Assembly: GCF_001262495.1 (NCBI RefSeq)
Contig: NZ_LGYE01000002.1
Coordinates: forward strand, 424,368-488,367
Length of the DNA stretch: 64,000 nucleotides
Source of the DNA: Microbacterium sp. GCS4
GTDB taxonomy: Bacteria; Actinomycetota; Actinomycetes; Actinomycetales; Microbacteriaceae
Direction: 5' to 3'
Within the stretch, counting starts at the first letter, position 1. Each line of letters begins with the position of its first letter. Below are positions 42,073 to 50,073 of this stretch, piece after piece. The position numbers and the translations under genes were made by a program. The notes under the pieces are model-generated. The model saw only the letters and a program-made list of their open reading frames with translations, was not told where the DNA came from and ran no database searches.

Positions 42073-42685
42073 GCGTGGCGGCGTCCTCATCCCACAGCGC
42101 CGAGATGCGCGGCGCGAGCGACGACGGGTCCAGGGCCTTCGCGCGGAAGATCACGGATGCCGCGCGCAGCGGCTCTCCGGCATCCCGTGCCGCCTTCGCA
42201 TACCCCTGGGCCACGGCCCGCGCCCACGCCTCGCTCGCGGCCTTGACCGCGGCGTAGTTCGCCCCGCCGGCGAGCGGACGCCCGACCGCGGTCGACGACA
42301 CGATCGCGAAGCGCCCGGCCTCCGCCGAACGCAGCAGCGGGTCGAAGGCGCGACTCGTCGCCCGCACGGCCTCGAACGCGGGCAGGAGTGCCGCGAAGTC
42401 CTCGTCCGACTGCCCCGCGAGCCCGCCGCCACCGCGCCACCCGCCGACCAAGGGGACCACGGCGTCGACCGTGTCCAGACGGGCGGCGAGGGCGGTCATG
42501 GCATCGAGCGACGTGGCGTCCGCGACCGCAACCTCCGCGCCGAGTTCGCGCAGCGGTGCGAGTCGGTCGGCGGAGCGCCCGGTCGCGACGACGCGCGCGC
42601 CCGCGGCGACCAGGGCCGAGGTCAGGGCGATGCCGGACGGGCTCGTGGCCCCGGCCAGGACGATCGTGCGGTGTGCGACGCTCAT
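42041..42685 (-). CDS. Short-chain dehydrogenase/reductase
   Basis: 214 residues, compact SDR. Cofactor motif LAGATSPSGIALTSALV (TGxxxGxG form), acidic DATSLD, VVPLVGGWRGGGGL in place of NNAG, Ser in AIVSSTAVGRP and Tyr-x-x-x-Lys in ANYAAVKAA. It resembles the atypical short SDRs without a C-terminal substrate arm. It overlaps the converging MFS gene by 32 bp. Substrate unknown. Confidence 0.85.
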   Translation of the reverse strand: MSVAHRTIVLAGATSPSGIALTSALVAAGARVVATGRSADRLAPLRELGAEVAVADATSLDAMTALAARLDTVDAVVPLVGGWRGGGGLAGQSDEDFAALLPAFEAVRATSRAFDPLLRSAEAGRFAIVSSTAVGRPLAGGANYAAVKAASEAWARAVAQGYAKAARDAGEPLRAASVIFRAKALDPSSLAPRISALWDEDAATLNDQVRLLDD

Positions 42686-42714
42686 GTGCTCAACTCTCGC
42701 GCATCAGAACGACT

Positions 42715-42747
42715 TCTGCGGCCACTGCCCCCTGGAGTGGCCGCAGA
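42715..42747 (-). terminator. Perfect 12-bp inverted repeat between the DUF6421 and SDR genes
   Basis: TCTGCGGCCACT (42715-42726) pairs exactly with AGTGGCCGCAGA (42736-42747) around a 9-nt loop. It follows the DUF6421 stop and precedes the SDR start on the minus strand. The sequence after the hairpin is only weakly T-rich. It is most likely a terminator, possibly also an operator. Confidence 0.5.
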
Positions 42748-42800
42748 GATCGCGCCCGGCCGCAGAACGTCGACCGGACTCCCCAGAAACCACGCTCGGA

Positions 42801-44231
42801 TCAGTCGTCCTCGCCGCGGATGCCGACGGTCGACTCGACGACCGGCTTCATCTTCTTGTCGAGGGTCTCGAAGAACATCGACAGCGGGAACTCGTCGTCC
42901 ATCACGGCATCCGTGTACCCCTTGGGCGCGCCGGCGAGGATCTCGTCCGACAGCCCGCGAGCCCACTGCGAGGCCGGGTGCGGCGTGAGCGTGCCGCGCA
43001 CGAGCTCGTACGCGGCAAGCCAGTGGGCGACCTTGGGTCGGTCGATCGAGTGCCAGTACAGGTCGTCGATCGCGTCGCCGAGAGCGACGACGGCATCCGG
43101 CACGGCGTCCCAGTCGAAGGCGAGGGCGGTGTCGGTCCAGTGCAGCACGCCCCGCTGGTGCAGCCAGGCGAACAGGAGCTGTCCGCCGACCGCGTCGTAG
43201 TTGCGCACCCGCGTGCCGGTGATCGCGAAGCGGAAGATCCGGTCGAAGATCACGGCGTACTGCACGAGACCGGCGTGGTCGTGCATTTCGCGCTCTGCGT
43301 CGGTGAGCTCCTCGCCGGCATCCATGCGGGCCGCGAGCGCCCGTTCGATCTTCACCGACTCGCGGAACGCGGTCATATCGCAGCGCATCTCCTCGAGCGA
43401 GTAGAGGAAGAACGGCATCCGCTGCTTGATCATGAACGGGTCGAACGGCAGGTCGCCGCGCATGTGCGTGCGGTCGTGGATGATGTCCCACATCACGAAG
43501 GCGCGCTCCGTGAGGGCCTGGTCGTCGAGCATCGCCGCGGCGCGCTCCGGCAGGTCGAGGTTCGTGATCTCGGCGGCGGCGCGGGTGACCCGGCGGTAGC
43601 GGGCGGCCTCGCGGTCCTGGAAGATCGCGCCCCACGTGAACGAAGGAATCTCGCGCATCGCGACGGTCTCGGGGAACAGCACGGCCGAGTTCGTGTCGTA
43701 GCCGGGGGTGAAGTCCACGAGGCGCAGCGAGACGAACAGCTTGTTGCCGTAGTCGCCGGCCTCGAGGGCGGCGATGAACTCCGGCCAGATGGTCTCGACG
43801 ATCAGCGCCTCGACCAGGCGGTCGCTCGAGCCGTTCTGCGTGTACATCGGGAAGACGACGAGGTGACGGATGCCGTCGACGCGGTGCTGCTGCGGCTGGA
43901 AGGCCAGCAGCGAGTCGAGGAAATCGGGCACGCCGAAGCCCTCGGAGGCCCAGCGCTCGAAGTCCACGACGGAGGCCGCGAGGTAGTCGGCGTCGTGCGG
44001 GAAGGCCGGGGCCAGCGCGCGGATCGACGCCGTGATCGCGGACACGAGGTCACGCGCGGCGGCGTGGTGCGCGGCATCCGGGATCGAGCCGTCCTTGATC
44101 TGCATCTCGCGGATCGCGATCGCGGCGTCCTTGAGCTGCGCCCACGCGGCGCTCTGCTCGGCGATCGACGCGTCCTCGACGACCTCGGGTTCGCCGACGA
44201 TGGCCTGAGAGTTCAGGGTGGGAGTGGACAT
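42801..44231 (-). CDS. DUF6421 family protein
   Basis: 476 residues from ATG 44231. It matches the actinobacterial DUF6421 family: HLVVFPMYTQNGSSDRLVEA, DFTPGYDTNSAVLFPETVA, FVMWDIIHDRTHMRGDLPFD and RNYDAVGGQLLFAWLHQRGV. The many conserved His, Asp and Glu residues (IIHDRTHMRGD) suggest a metal site. No membrane segments. It is divergent from an Lrp/AsnC regulator, sharing a 71-bp region with a clear inverted repeat, so an amino-acid-linked role under Lrp control is likely. Catalytic function unknown. Confidence 0.85.
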   Translation of the reverse strand: MSTPTLNSQAIVGEPEVVEDASIAEQSAAWAQLKDAAIAIREMQIKDGSIPDAAHHAAARDLVSAITASIRALAPAFPHDADYLAASVVDFERWASEGFGVPDFLDSLLAFQPQQHRVDGIRHLVVFPMYTQNGSSDRLVEALIVETIWPEFIAALEAGDYGNKLFVSLRLVDFTPGYDTNSAVLFPETVAMREIPSFTWGAIFQDREAARYRRVTRAAAEITNLDLPERAAAMLDDQALTERAFVMWDIIHDRTHMRGDLPFDPFMIKQRMPFFLYSLEEMRCDMTAFRESVKIERALAARMDAGEELTDAEREMHDHAGLVQYAVIFDRIFRFAITGTRVRNYDAVGGQLLFAWLHQRGVLHWTDTALAFDWDAVPDAVVALGDAIDDLYWHSIDRPKVAHWLAAYELVRGTLTPHPASQWARGLSDEILAGAPKGYTDAVMDDEFPLSMFFETLDKKMKPVVESTVGIRGEDD

Positions 44232-44262
44232 GGAACCTCCGATCGCGGTAGTTGCAGGAAAT

Positions 44263-44281
44263 ATTCCGGTCAATGCGGAAT
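44263..44281. promoter_or_regulatory. Inverted repeat ATTCCG-N7-CGGAAT, candidate Lrp/AsnC operator
   Basis: Perfect 6-bp arms 44263-44268 and 44276-44281 lie midway between the divergent DUF6421 and Lrp genes in a locally AT-rich promoter stretch (GGAAATATTCCG, GATAATCTTACA). Size and symmetry fit Lrp-family dimer sites. Confidence 0.6.
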
Positions 44282-44302
44282 CCTGACGATAATCTTACAT
44301 CC

Positions 44303-44758
44303 ATGGATGATGCTGTCGACCGATCGATCCTCGCCGCGATCTCCCGTGACGGACGGGCGACCCTCGCCCAGCTGTCCGAGGCCGTCGGCCTGTCCGTCTC
44401 CGCCGTGCAGTCCCGGCTTCGTCGCCTCGAGACCCGCGGGGTGATCACCGGCTACCGCGCCGTGCTCGACCCCGAGCAGGTCGGCGCACCGCTGTCGGCA
44501 TTCATCGAGATCACGCCGCTCGACCCGGCCCAGCCCGACGACGCTCCGGATCGCCTCGAGCACCTCAGCGCGATCGAGGCCTGCCACTCGATCGCGGGTG
44601 ACGCGAGCTACATGCTGTTCGTGCGCGTCGCGACGCCCCGCGATCTCGAGGAGCTCGTGCGCGACATCCGCCTCGCCGCGAACGTCAACACCCGCACGAC
44701 CGTGGTGCTGCAGACCTACTACGAGCACCGACCGATCGTCACCGTCGGCGAGGGGTAG
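44303..44758 (+). CDS. Lrp/AsnC-family transcriptional regulator
   Basis: 151 residues from ATG 44303. An N-terminal winged helix (VDRSILAAISRDGRATLAQL, VSAVQSRLRRLETRGVI) is followed by the RAM effector domain (LSAFIEITPL, CHSIAGDASYMLFVRVAT). Members bind amino acids and form octamers or higher. The gene is divergent from DUF6421 and very probably regulates it and itself through the inverted repeat at 44263-44281. Confidence 0.93.
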   Translation: MDDAVDRSILAAISRDGRATLAQLSEAVGLSVSAVQSRLRRLETRGVITGYRAVLDPEQVGAPLSAFIEITPLDPAQPDDAPDRLEHLSAIEACHSIAGDASYMLFVRVATPRDLEELVRDIRLAANVNTRTTVVLQTYYEHRPIVTVGEG

Positions 44759-44815
44759 TGGCCGCGGGACGCGAAGCGCTACCGTGATCGACGTCCCTCG
44801 ATGTCAGGAGCATGC

Positions 44816-45106
44816 ATGTCCTTCCAGGCCTACCTCGACAAGGTCGAGACCCAGACCGGTCTCACCCCGCGGCAGTTCATCGAGCTCGCGAAGGAGCAGG
44901 GGTTCGACGAGACCACGAAGTCGACTGTCGTGCTGAACTGGCTCAAGCAGGAGTACAGCCTCGGACACGGGCACGCGCAGGCCATGGTGCACGTGATCCT
45001 CAAGGGGCCGAAGATCAGCGACAAGCATGTCGGCACGGGCGGCGCGCACGGCGACAAGTCGGACACGCTGTGGCTCGACGGCAAGGACTCCAACCCGAAT
45101 CCCTGA
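44816..45106 (+). CDS. DUF4287 domain protein
   Basis: 96 residues from ATG 44816. It is a DUF4287 protein: MSFQAYLDKVETQTGLTPRQ, FIELAKEQGF, VVLNWLKQEYSLGHGHAQAM, VHVILKGPKISDKHVG. A soluble helical protein; the second half resembles DUF5655-linked modules. Function unknown. It is followed 36 bp later by menA on the same strand. Confidence 0.87.
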   Translation: MSFQAYLDKVETQTGLTPRQFIELAKEQGFDETTKSTVVLNWLKQEYSLGHGHAQAMVHVILKGPKISDKHVGTGGAHGDKSDTLWLDGKDSNPNP

Positions 45107-45142
45107 CCGGCCGGGAGAGACGCGGCCAGTAGGATTCCCTGC

Positions 45143-46114
45143 GTGGCAGCATCCTCCCAGCGCAAGAAGAACACGAAGTCCCGGCGGACCGCGCCGCACG
45201 CGAGCGGCAACCCCGCCAAGCGTCCGGTCGTAGAGGCAGGGCCCGTCACGGCACGCGACTGGATCGGCGCCGCGCGCCTGCGCACGCTGCCCCTCGCCGT
45301 CGCCCCCGTCGTGATCGGGACGGGCGCTGCTCGGAGCACCGGCCCCGAGTTCCACTGGGTGATCGCGCTCGCCTGCCTCGCGGTCGCGGTGCTGCTGCAG
45401 ATCGGCGTGAACTTCACGAACGACTACAGCGACGGCATCCGAGGCACTGACGCCGTCCGCGTGGGTCCCGCCCGCCTCACCGCCTCCGGGCGCGTGAAGC
45501 CGCGCACCGTGCTGATCATCGGACTCGTGTTCTTCGCGCTCGCTGCCGCGGTGGGCGTCGCGATCATCGTGCGCACCGGCCAGTGGTGGATGCTGGCGGT
45601 CGGCGCGGCGTGCATCGTCGCGGCCTGGTTCTACACCGGCGGCAAGCGCCCCTACGGCTACTTCGGACTCGGCGAGGTCTTCGTCTTCGTGTTCTTCGGC
45701 CTCGTCGCCACCCTCGGCACGACCTGGGTGCAGGTCTTCGAACTCCCTCAGCAGGCCTGGCTCGGTGCGATCGCCGCCGGTCTGTTCGCCTGCGCCGTGC
45801 TGCTCGCGAACAACCTCCGCGACATCGACCAGGATCGCGTCGTCGGCAAGCGCACGCTCACGGTGCTGATCGGCCGGCGCGCCACGCAGGTGCTGTTCAC
45901 GCTGTTCGTGCTCGCGCCCTTCGGCATCCTCGCGTTCCTCGCGCTGCTGTACCCGATCGGATGGATCGGACTCCTCGCGCTGCTCGCGGGAGGCCCGGCG
46001 ATCCTCATCGTCTGGACGTACCGAGAGGCCAAGGAGCTCGTGATCGCGCTGGCGCTCACCTCGCTGACCGCGCTGCTCTACGCGGGTGCGCTGTTCTGGG
46101 CGTTCGCCGGCTGA
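45143..46114 (+). CDS. menA: 1,4-dihydroxy-2-naphthoate polyprenyltransferase
   Basis: 323 residues with GTG start. A basic N-terminal tail of about 30 residues precedes the UbiA fold with about nine membrane segments. The two Asp-rich motifs are VNFTNDYSDGIRGTD and NNLRDIDQDRVVGKRTLTVL. It attaches the isoprenoid chain to DHNA in menaquinone synthesis. The DUF4229 membrane protein gene, commonly seen next to menA in actinobacteria, follows on the opposite strand. Confidence 0.94.
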   Translation: MAASSQRKKNTKSRRTAPHASGNPAKRPVVEAGPVTARDWIGAARLRTLPLAVAPVVIGTGAARSTGPEFHWVIALACLAVAVLLQIGVNFTNDYSDGIRGTDAVRVGPARLTASGRVKPRTVLIIGLVFFALAAAVGVAIIVRTGQWWMLAVGAACIVAAWFYTGGKRPYGYFGLGEVFVFVFFGLVATLGTTWVQVFELPQQAWLGAIAAGLFACAVLLANNLRDIDQDRVVGKRTLTVLIGRRATQVLFTLFVLAPFGILAFLALLYPIGWIGLLALLAGGPAILIVWTYREAKELVIALALTSLTALLYAGALFWAFAG

Positions 46115-46130
46115 GTCCGCAAGGCGGCTA

Positions 46131-46331
46131 TCGGCGTTTCGTCTCGCTGCGCTCGCTCAACGACCGGGGGTGCGCTCGCTCGACGGACCGGGGGTGCGCT
46201 CGCTCGACGACCGGGGGTGCGCTCGCTCGACGACCCGGGGGCGGGCTCGCTCGACGACCGGGGGCGGGCTCGCTCGACGACCGGGGGTGCGCTCGCTCGA
46301 CGACCCGGGGGCGGGCTCGCTCAACGACCGG
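46131..46331. repeat. 23-24-bp tandem array, GTCGTTGAGCG family, between menA and DUF4229
   Basis: It starts with GGCGTTTCGTCTCGCTGCGC (same arm as at 24728 and 8796) and then about seven full and one partial 23-24-bp units of the form TCGCTCGACGACCGGGGGTG(CGC) or with CCCGGGGGCGGGC. The first and last units read CTCAACGACC, the interior ones CTCGACGACC. The right end runs into the DUF4229 gene and supplies its last codons and stop. Confidence 0.88.
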
Positions 46332-46617
46332 AGCGGTCGGCGTCGTCCGCGTCGATGGCCGCGTCCTCGGCATCCGCGTCCGCGCGCTCTCCCGCGGAGC
46401 GGCTGTCGCGTCGCTCCTGGATCCGCGCGGACGCGTCGGTGAGCGGTGCGCGCAGGAACAGCATCGAGATGCTCACGCCGATCAGCGCGGCGAAGATCGC
46501 GGCGAGCCACCAGAACTCCCGGAAGATCGGGAAGAAGAACCAGAGGATCGCGAGCGGGACGAGGAACGCCAGCAGCCGGAGCACGGTGTAGACGAGGAGG
46601 GGCGCGGGCTTCTTCAC
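46321..46617 (-). CDS. DUF4229 membrane protein
   Basis: 98 residues. Two hydrophobic segments (LVYTVLRLLAFLVPLAILWF and WWLAAIFAALIGVSISMLFL) precede a charged Arg/Asp/Ala-rich tail. This matches DUF4229, a partner often encoded next to menA. The final residues SGR and the TGA stop are written by the repeat element (GGTCGTTGA), so the natural C-terminus may have been replaced. Confidence 0.85.
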   Translation of the reverse strand: MKKPAPLLVYTVLRLLAFLVPLAILWFFFPIFREFWWLAAIFAALIGVSISMLFLRAPLTDASARIQERRDSRSAGERADADAEDAAIDADDADRSGR

Positions 46618-46679
46618 GCTCCCAGTCTACGTTCGCGCGCTGAGCAGCGAGTTGAGCGCCCGGATGCGGACGGCGGCGG

Positions 46680-47573
46680 TCAGAGCCCCAGCGCGCCGAG
46701 CGGGATGCCGCGCACGACGCGCTTCCAGGGGTGCTCGCCCAGAGTCCACAGCAGCCGTGCCTCGGGGTCGAGGGCGAGGTCCTCGCAGCCGACCGGCAGC
46801 GGGATGCGGCTCGGTGTCAGAGCATCCCGAGCGCCGGTCCAGAGCGTCCCGGGCCGCAGATGGTCGGACTGCGAGACGAAGTGCCGGTCGCCCCAGCGCA
46901 CGGCCCCCTGCATGCGGGGGATGCCGGGAGAGAAGCGCTCCCGCTCGACGAACCCGCCGTCGCCCTCGGGCAGGTCGAACTCCGCGATGCGTCCGGTGTC
47001 GTCGGGCTTGTACTCGCCGATCAGCACGCGGTCCACCGGCATCCCGTCAGCGTCGATCACGCGTCCGAGGTACGAGCAGCGCAGATCGATCGGATGCACG
47101 CGGGTGCGCACCGCGACGAGAGCGCTCACGCGCGGCCCGCGACCCGAGGATCCGGCCACGCGCCGCGCCTCTGCGCCGTGCACACGCCGGATGCGCGACA
47201 GGTCGAACTCCCAGATCCCCTTGCCGGTCGCCGCGACGAACAGGCGGTCGTCGAACCAGGCGATCCCACCCGCGTGGATCGGCGCAGGCTGCAGCGCTCC
47301 GTCGTCCTCGACGGCGAGCAGCACGTCGAGGTGTCGCGACCGATCCAGGTCGACGAGGGCCACCCGTGAAGCGAGGTGGTGCCCGTCGAGACGCTGCCGG
47401 AACCAGCTGACCGCGAGCGTGCGGCGGCCGTGCCACTCGCCCACGTCGACGCCCTGCGGGTACCAGCGACGGGTCCACGACCGCGCGGTCAGCCAGCGCA
47501 GGTCGACTGCGGTGCGCCTCTTCTGCCGCACCGGGCGCCACGTGGTTCCGAACGGCCAGAGCATGCCCTCCAT
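46680..47573 (-). CDS. Hypothetical protein, beta-rich, next to glycan cluster
   Basis: 297 residues from ATG 47573 (an ATG 9 nt downstream is an alternative). It has no signal peptide or membrane segments. Many short strands with WYPQGVDVGEWHGRRTLAVS, GGIAWFDDRLFVAATGKGIW, IWEFDLSRIRRV and EDLALDPEARLLWTLGEHPW suggest a beta-propeller-like fold. I do not recognise a named family. It is divergent from the glycosyltransferase gene at 47707 and may belong to the same surface-glycan locus. Confidence 0.7.
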   Translation of the reverse strand: MEGMLWPFGTTWRPVRQKRRTAVDLRWLTARSWTRRWYPQGVDVGEWHGRRTLAVSWFRQRLDGHHLASRVALVDLDRSRHLDVLLAVEDDGALQPAPIHAGGIAWFDDRLFVAATGKGIWEFDLSRIRRVHGAEARRVAGSSGRGPRVSALVAVRTRVHPIDLRCSYLGRVIDADGMPVDRVLIGEYKPDDTGRIAEFDLPEGDGGFVERERFSPGIPRMQGAVRWGDRHFVSQSDHLRPGTLWTGARDALTPSRIPLPVGCEDLALDPEARLLWTLGEHPWKRVVRGIPLGALGL

Positions 47574-47706
47574 CGTGGTCGATCGCGGCGGATCCCGCGA
47601 ACCCGACGTGCGTGGCGTCTGGCGAGTCACCCCGCGTTCACCTGCCGGTCGCCACTCGGCAAGGAGCGCCTGACACCATGCCGGTACCGTCCACCCCGGG
47701 AGACCC

Positions 47707-48687
47707 GTGCGCACACCCCTCGTCACCGTCATCCTTCCTGCGAAGGACGCCGGCGCCTATATCGGCACGACGCTCGAGACGCTGACCCGCCAGTTCGACG
47801 ATCCGACGGCGCTGCAGCTCGTCGCGATCGACGACGGCTCCCGCGACGACACCGGCGCGATCATGCGCAGCTACGCGGAGCGGATGCCGCGTGCGACCGT
47901 GATCGCGAATCCCCGGCCGCAGGGCCTTGCGACGGCCCGCAATCAGGGGCTCGCACACGTCGAGGGGGAGGCGTTCACGTTCCTCGACGGCGACGACTGG
48001 ATGCAGCCGCAGCGACTGAGCGTGCTCGCGCGCCGTCTGCGCGACCTCGACTGCGATCTCGTGCGCACCGACCACGTGACGGTCAGAGGGAGCGCCCGAG
48101 CGCTGGTGCGGGCGCCGTTCGCCTGGCGCGAGACCGCCGTCTCGCCACGCGAGGCGATCCTGCCGGAGGACGAGCCCACCATGGTCGACTACCCCTTCGC
48201 GTGGGCGGGGCTGCTGCACCGTCGCGTGCTCGACCGGGGCCTCGCCGACTTCACCCCGGGGCTGTACACGGCCGAGGATCGCCCGTGGATCTGGCGCCTG
48301 CACCTGAACGCCCGCTCGTTCGCGGTGGTCGACGCTCCCGCACTGCTGTATCGGCGGGGGGTCTCGACCTCGCTCACGCAGGTGCGCGACCGACGGCAGC
48401 TCGACTTCGTGAGGGCGATGGGTGAGGTGCTCGACATCGTCGACGCGGATGCCGAGGCCGAACGCTTCCTGCCCAAGGCGGTGTGGACCGTGCTGGCGCT
48501 GAGCTCCCGGCACCTCGTGCGCGCTCGCCGCATGACGCCGGGGCTCCGCGCGGAGATGCGCTCCGGCATCCGGCAGCTGCTCGGTCGCCTGCCGCAGGCC
48601 GAATCGTCCGAGGTGCTGCGCCGCCTCGACGGTCCGCGTCGACGGGTGCTCGCACCGCTGCTGCGCACCGTGGGGCGTGCCGCGTGA
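47707..48687 (+). CDS. Family 2 glycosyltransferase
   Basis: 326 residues, GTG start. GT-A fold: TVILPAKDAGAYIGTTLETL, the nucleotide-binding acidic strand LVAIDDGSRDDTGA, ATARNQGLAHVEGEAFTFLD, and DGDDWM as the DXD metal motif. It has no membrane segments. It opens a run of five same-strand genes for a nonulosonic-acid-containing glycan. The stop overlaps the next start (GTGA). Acceptor and donor unknown. Confidence 0.9.
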   Translation: MRTPLVTVILPAKDAGAYIGTTLETLTRQFDDPTALQLVAIDDGSRDDTGAIMRSYAERMPRATVIANPRPQGLATARNQGLAHVEGEAFTFLDGDDWMQPQRLSVLARRLRDLDCDLVRTDHVTVRGSARALVRAPFAWRETAVSPREAILPEDEPTMVDYPFAWAGLLHRRVLDRGLADFTPGLYTAEDRPWIWRLHLNARSFAVVDAPALLYRRGVSTSLTQVRDRRQLDFVRAMGEVLDIVDADAEAERFLPKAVWTVLALSSRHLVRARRMTPGLRAEMRSGIRQLLGRLPQAESSEVLRRLDGPRRRVLAPLLRTVGRAA

Positions 48688-50036
48688 CCCAGCTCTTCGC
48701 GCTGCACAGCGCCTACGGTCTCGCGACGGCCGCCGCCGCGATCGACGGCGGTCTGCTCGGCGCGCACGGCGACCGCCTGCTCGTGCCCTTCGTGTCGGCG
48801 CGCGTGCCCGAGACCACGGTCGGCATCGCGGCGGATCCCGCTCTCGCCCCTCTGCGTGCGCGCTTCGACCGGATCGAGGACCTCGATGCGCTGCTCGGGC
48901 CGCTGCATCCGAGCGGCTGGAAGCCCGAGCCGGCGGAACTGCCGGTGCTGGAGCGTCTGCTCACCCGCGCGTGGGATCTCGATCCCGACGACCTGGAGCT
49001 GCTCGTGCAGAGCCCGCAGGTGGCCCCGGCGCGCACGCTCATGACCCTGTTCCCCCGTGCGCGCCTCACGATCATCGGCGACGGCCTCATGACCTACTCG
49101 CCGATGAGGGTGCGGATGCCGCACACGGTGACCGCGCGGATTGGACGCGTCGTGCACGCCGACGTGGTGCCGGGAGTCGCGCCGCTCGTGGGCGCGCCGC
49201 GCGCCGAGGCCGTGCCCGTGGCGCCGGAGCTGTTCCGTCGGGCGCTTCTGGATGTGGTCCCGAGCGATCCCGGCGACGCCGCGCCGGGACCCGTCGACGG
49301 TCCCACGGTTCTCGTGCTCGGCCAGTACCTCGCGGCACTGGGTCTCCTCACGGCCGCCGAGGAGGTCGCGCTGCAGGTCGACATGATCGACCGCGCCGCG
49401 CGGCACGCCCCGCGGCGCATCGTCTTCAAGCCGCACCCTGCCGCCCCGCCGCGAGTGACCGATGCGTTGCGGGAGCGCGCCGTGTTCCACGACATCGAGT
49501 TCGTCGAGTACCGGGGGGCGCTGTCGGCCGAACTGCTCGCCGAACGACTCGACGCGCGGATGGTGGTCGCCGGGTTCTCGACCGCTCTGCCGACCGTGCG
49601 CGCCCTGTTCGGCCGCGACATCGACGCGGTCGGGACGGATGCCCTGCTGCGGCGTCTCACGCCCTACGAGAACAGCAACCGCATCCCGGCCACGGTCGTC
49701 GACGTGCTCACCCGTCGGGATTCCCCGTACCGGGAGCCGGCCCAACTGCAGCTGCTGATCGACGCGGTGGGCTACGCGATGCAGCCCGAGGTCGCCGGTC
49801 ACCTGCGAGGGCGGGCGGAGCGGCTGCTCGCCGGCATCCGTCCCGCCGACCGGGATCGGTACTTCTCCGCGGAGCGCCTGACCGAGCTGCGCCTGCCGGG
49901 AGCCCCGGAGCAGAGCCTCGTGCAGCGGGCGATCCGTCCCGCCGGGGGAATCGGGCGCGTGGAGGAGCTCAAGCTCACGGCGCTCGGAGCGAGGGGGCGG
50001 GTGGGGCGCGCGTGGCGTGCTCTGCGTGGGCGTTGA
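48684..50036 (+). CDS. Polysialyltransferase-like (POLYST) glycosyltransferase
   Basis: 450 residues from GTG 48684, overlapping the upstream GT gene. It has the features of bacterial sialyl/polysialyltransferases of the GT-B type: the HP motif RIVFKPHPAAPP and an SS-like motif VVAGFSTALPTV, plus GPTVLVLGQYLAALGLL. The neighbours make and activate a sialic-type sugar, supporting the assignment. The product may be a capsular or wall polymer. Whether it adds one residue or polymerises is unknown. Confidence 0.75.
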   Translation: MTQLFALHSAYGLATAAAAIDGGLLGAHGDRLLVPFVSARVPETTVGIAADPALAPLRARFDRIEDLDALLGPLHPSGWKPEPAELPVLERLLTRAWDLDPDDLELLVQSPQVAPARTLMTLFPRARLTIIGDGLMTYSPMRVRMPHTVTARIGRVVHADVVPGVAPLVGAPRAEAVPVAPELFRRALLDVVPSDPGDAAPGPVDGPTVLVLGQYLAALGLLTAAEEVALQVDMIDRAARHAPRRIVFKPHPAAPPRVTDALRERAVFHDIEFVEYRGALSAELLAERLDARMVVAGFSTALPTVRALFGRDIDAVGTDALLRRLTPYENSNRIPATVVDVLTRRDSPYREPAQLQLLIDAVGYAMQPEVAGHLRGRAERLLAGIRPADRDRYFSAERLTELRLPGAPEQSLVQRAIRPAGGIGRVEELKLTALGARGRVGRAWRALRGR

Positions 50037-50073
50037 TGCTCGTGACGAGAGAAGACGGACGAGGAGACACCGC

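Noticed and set aside
46131..46331. Coding extension of menA into the repeat
   Set aside because: menA ends at a clear stop before the array; translations of the array are low-complexity in every frame.
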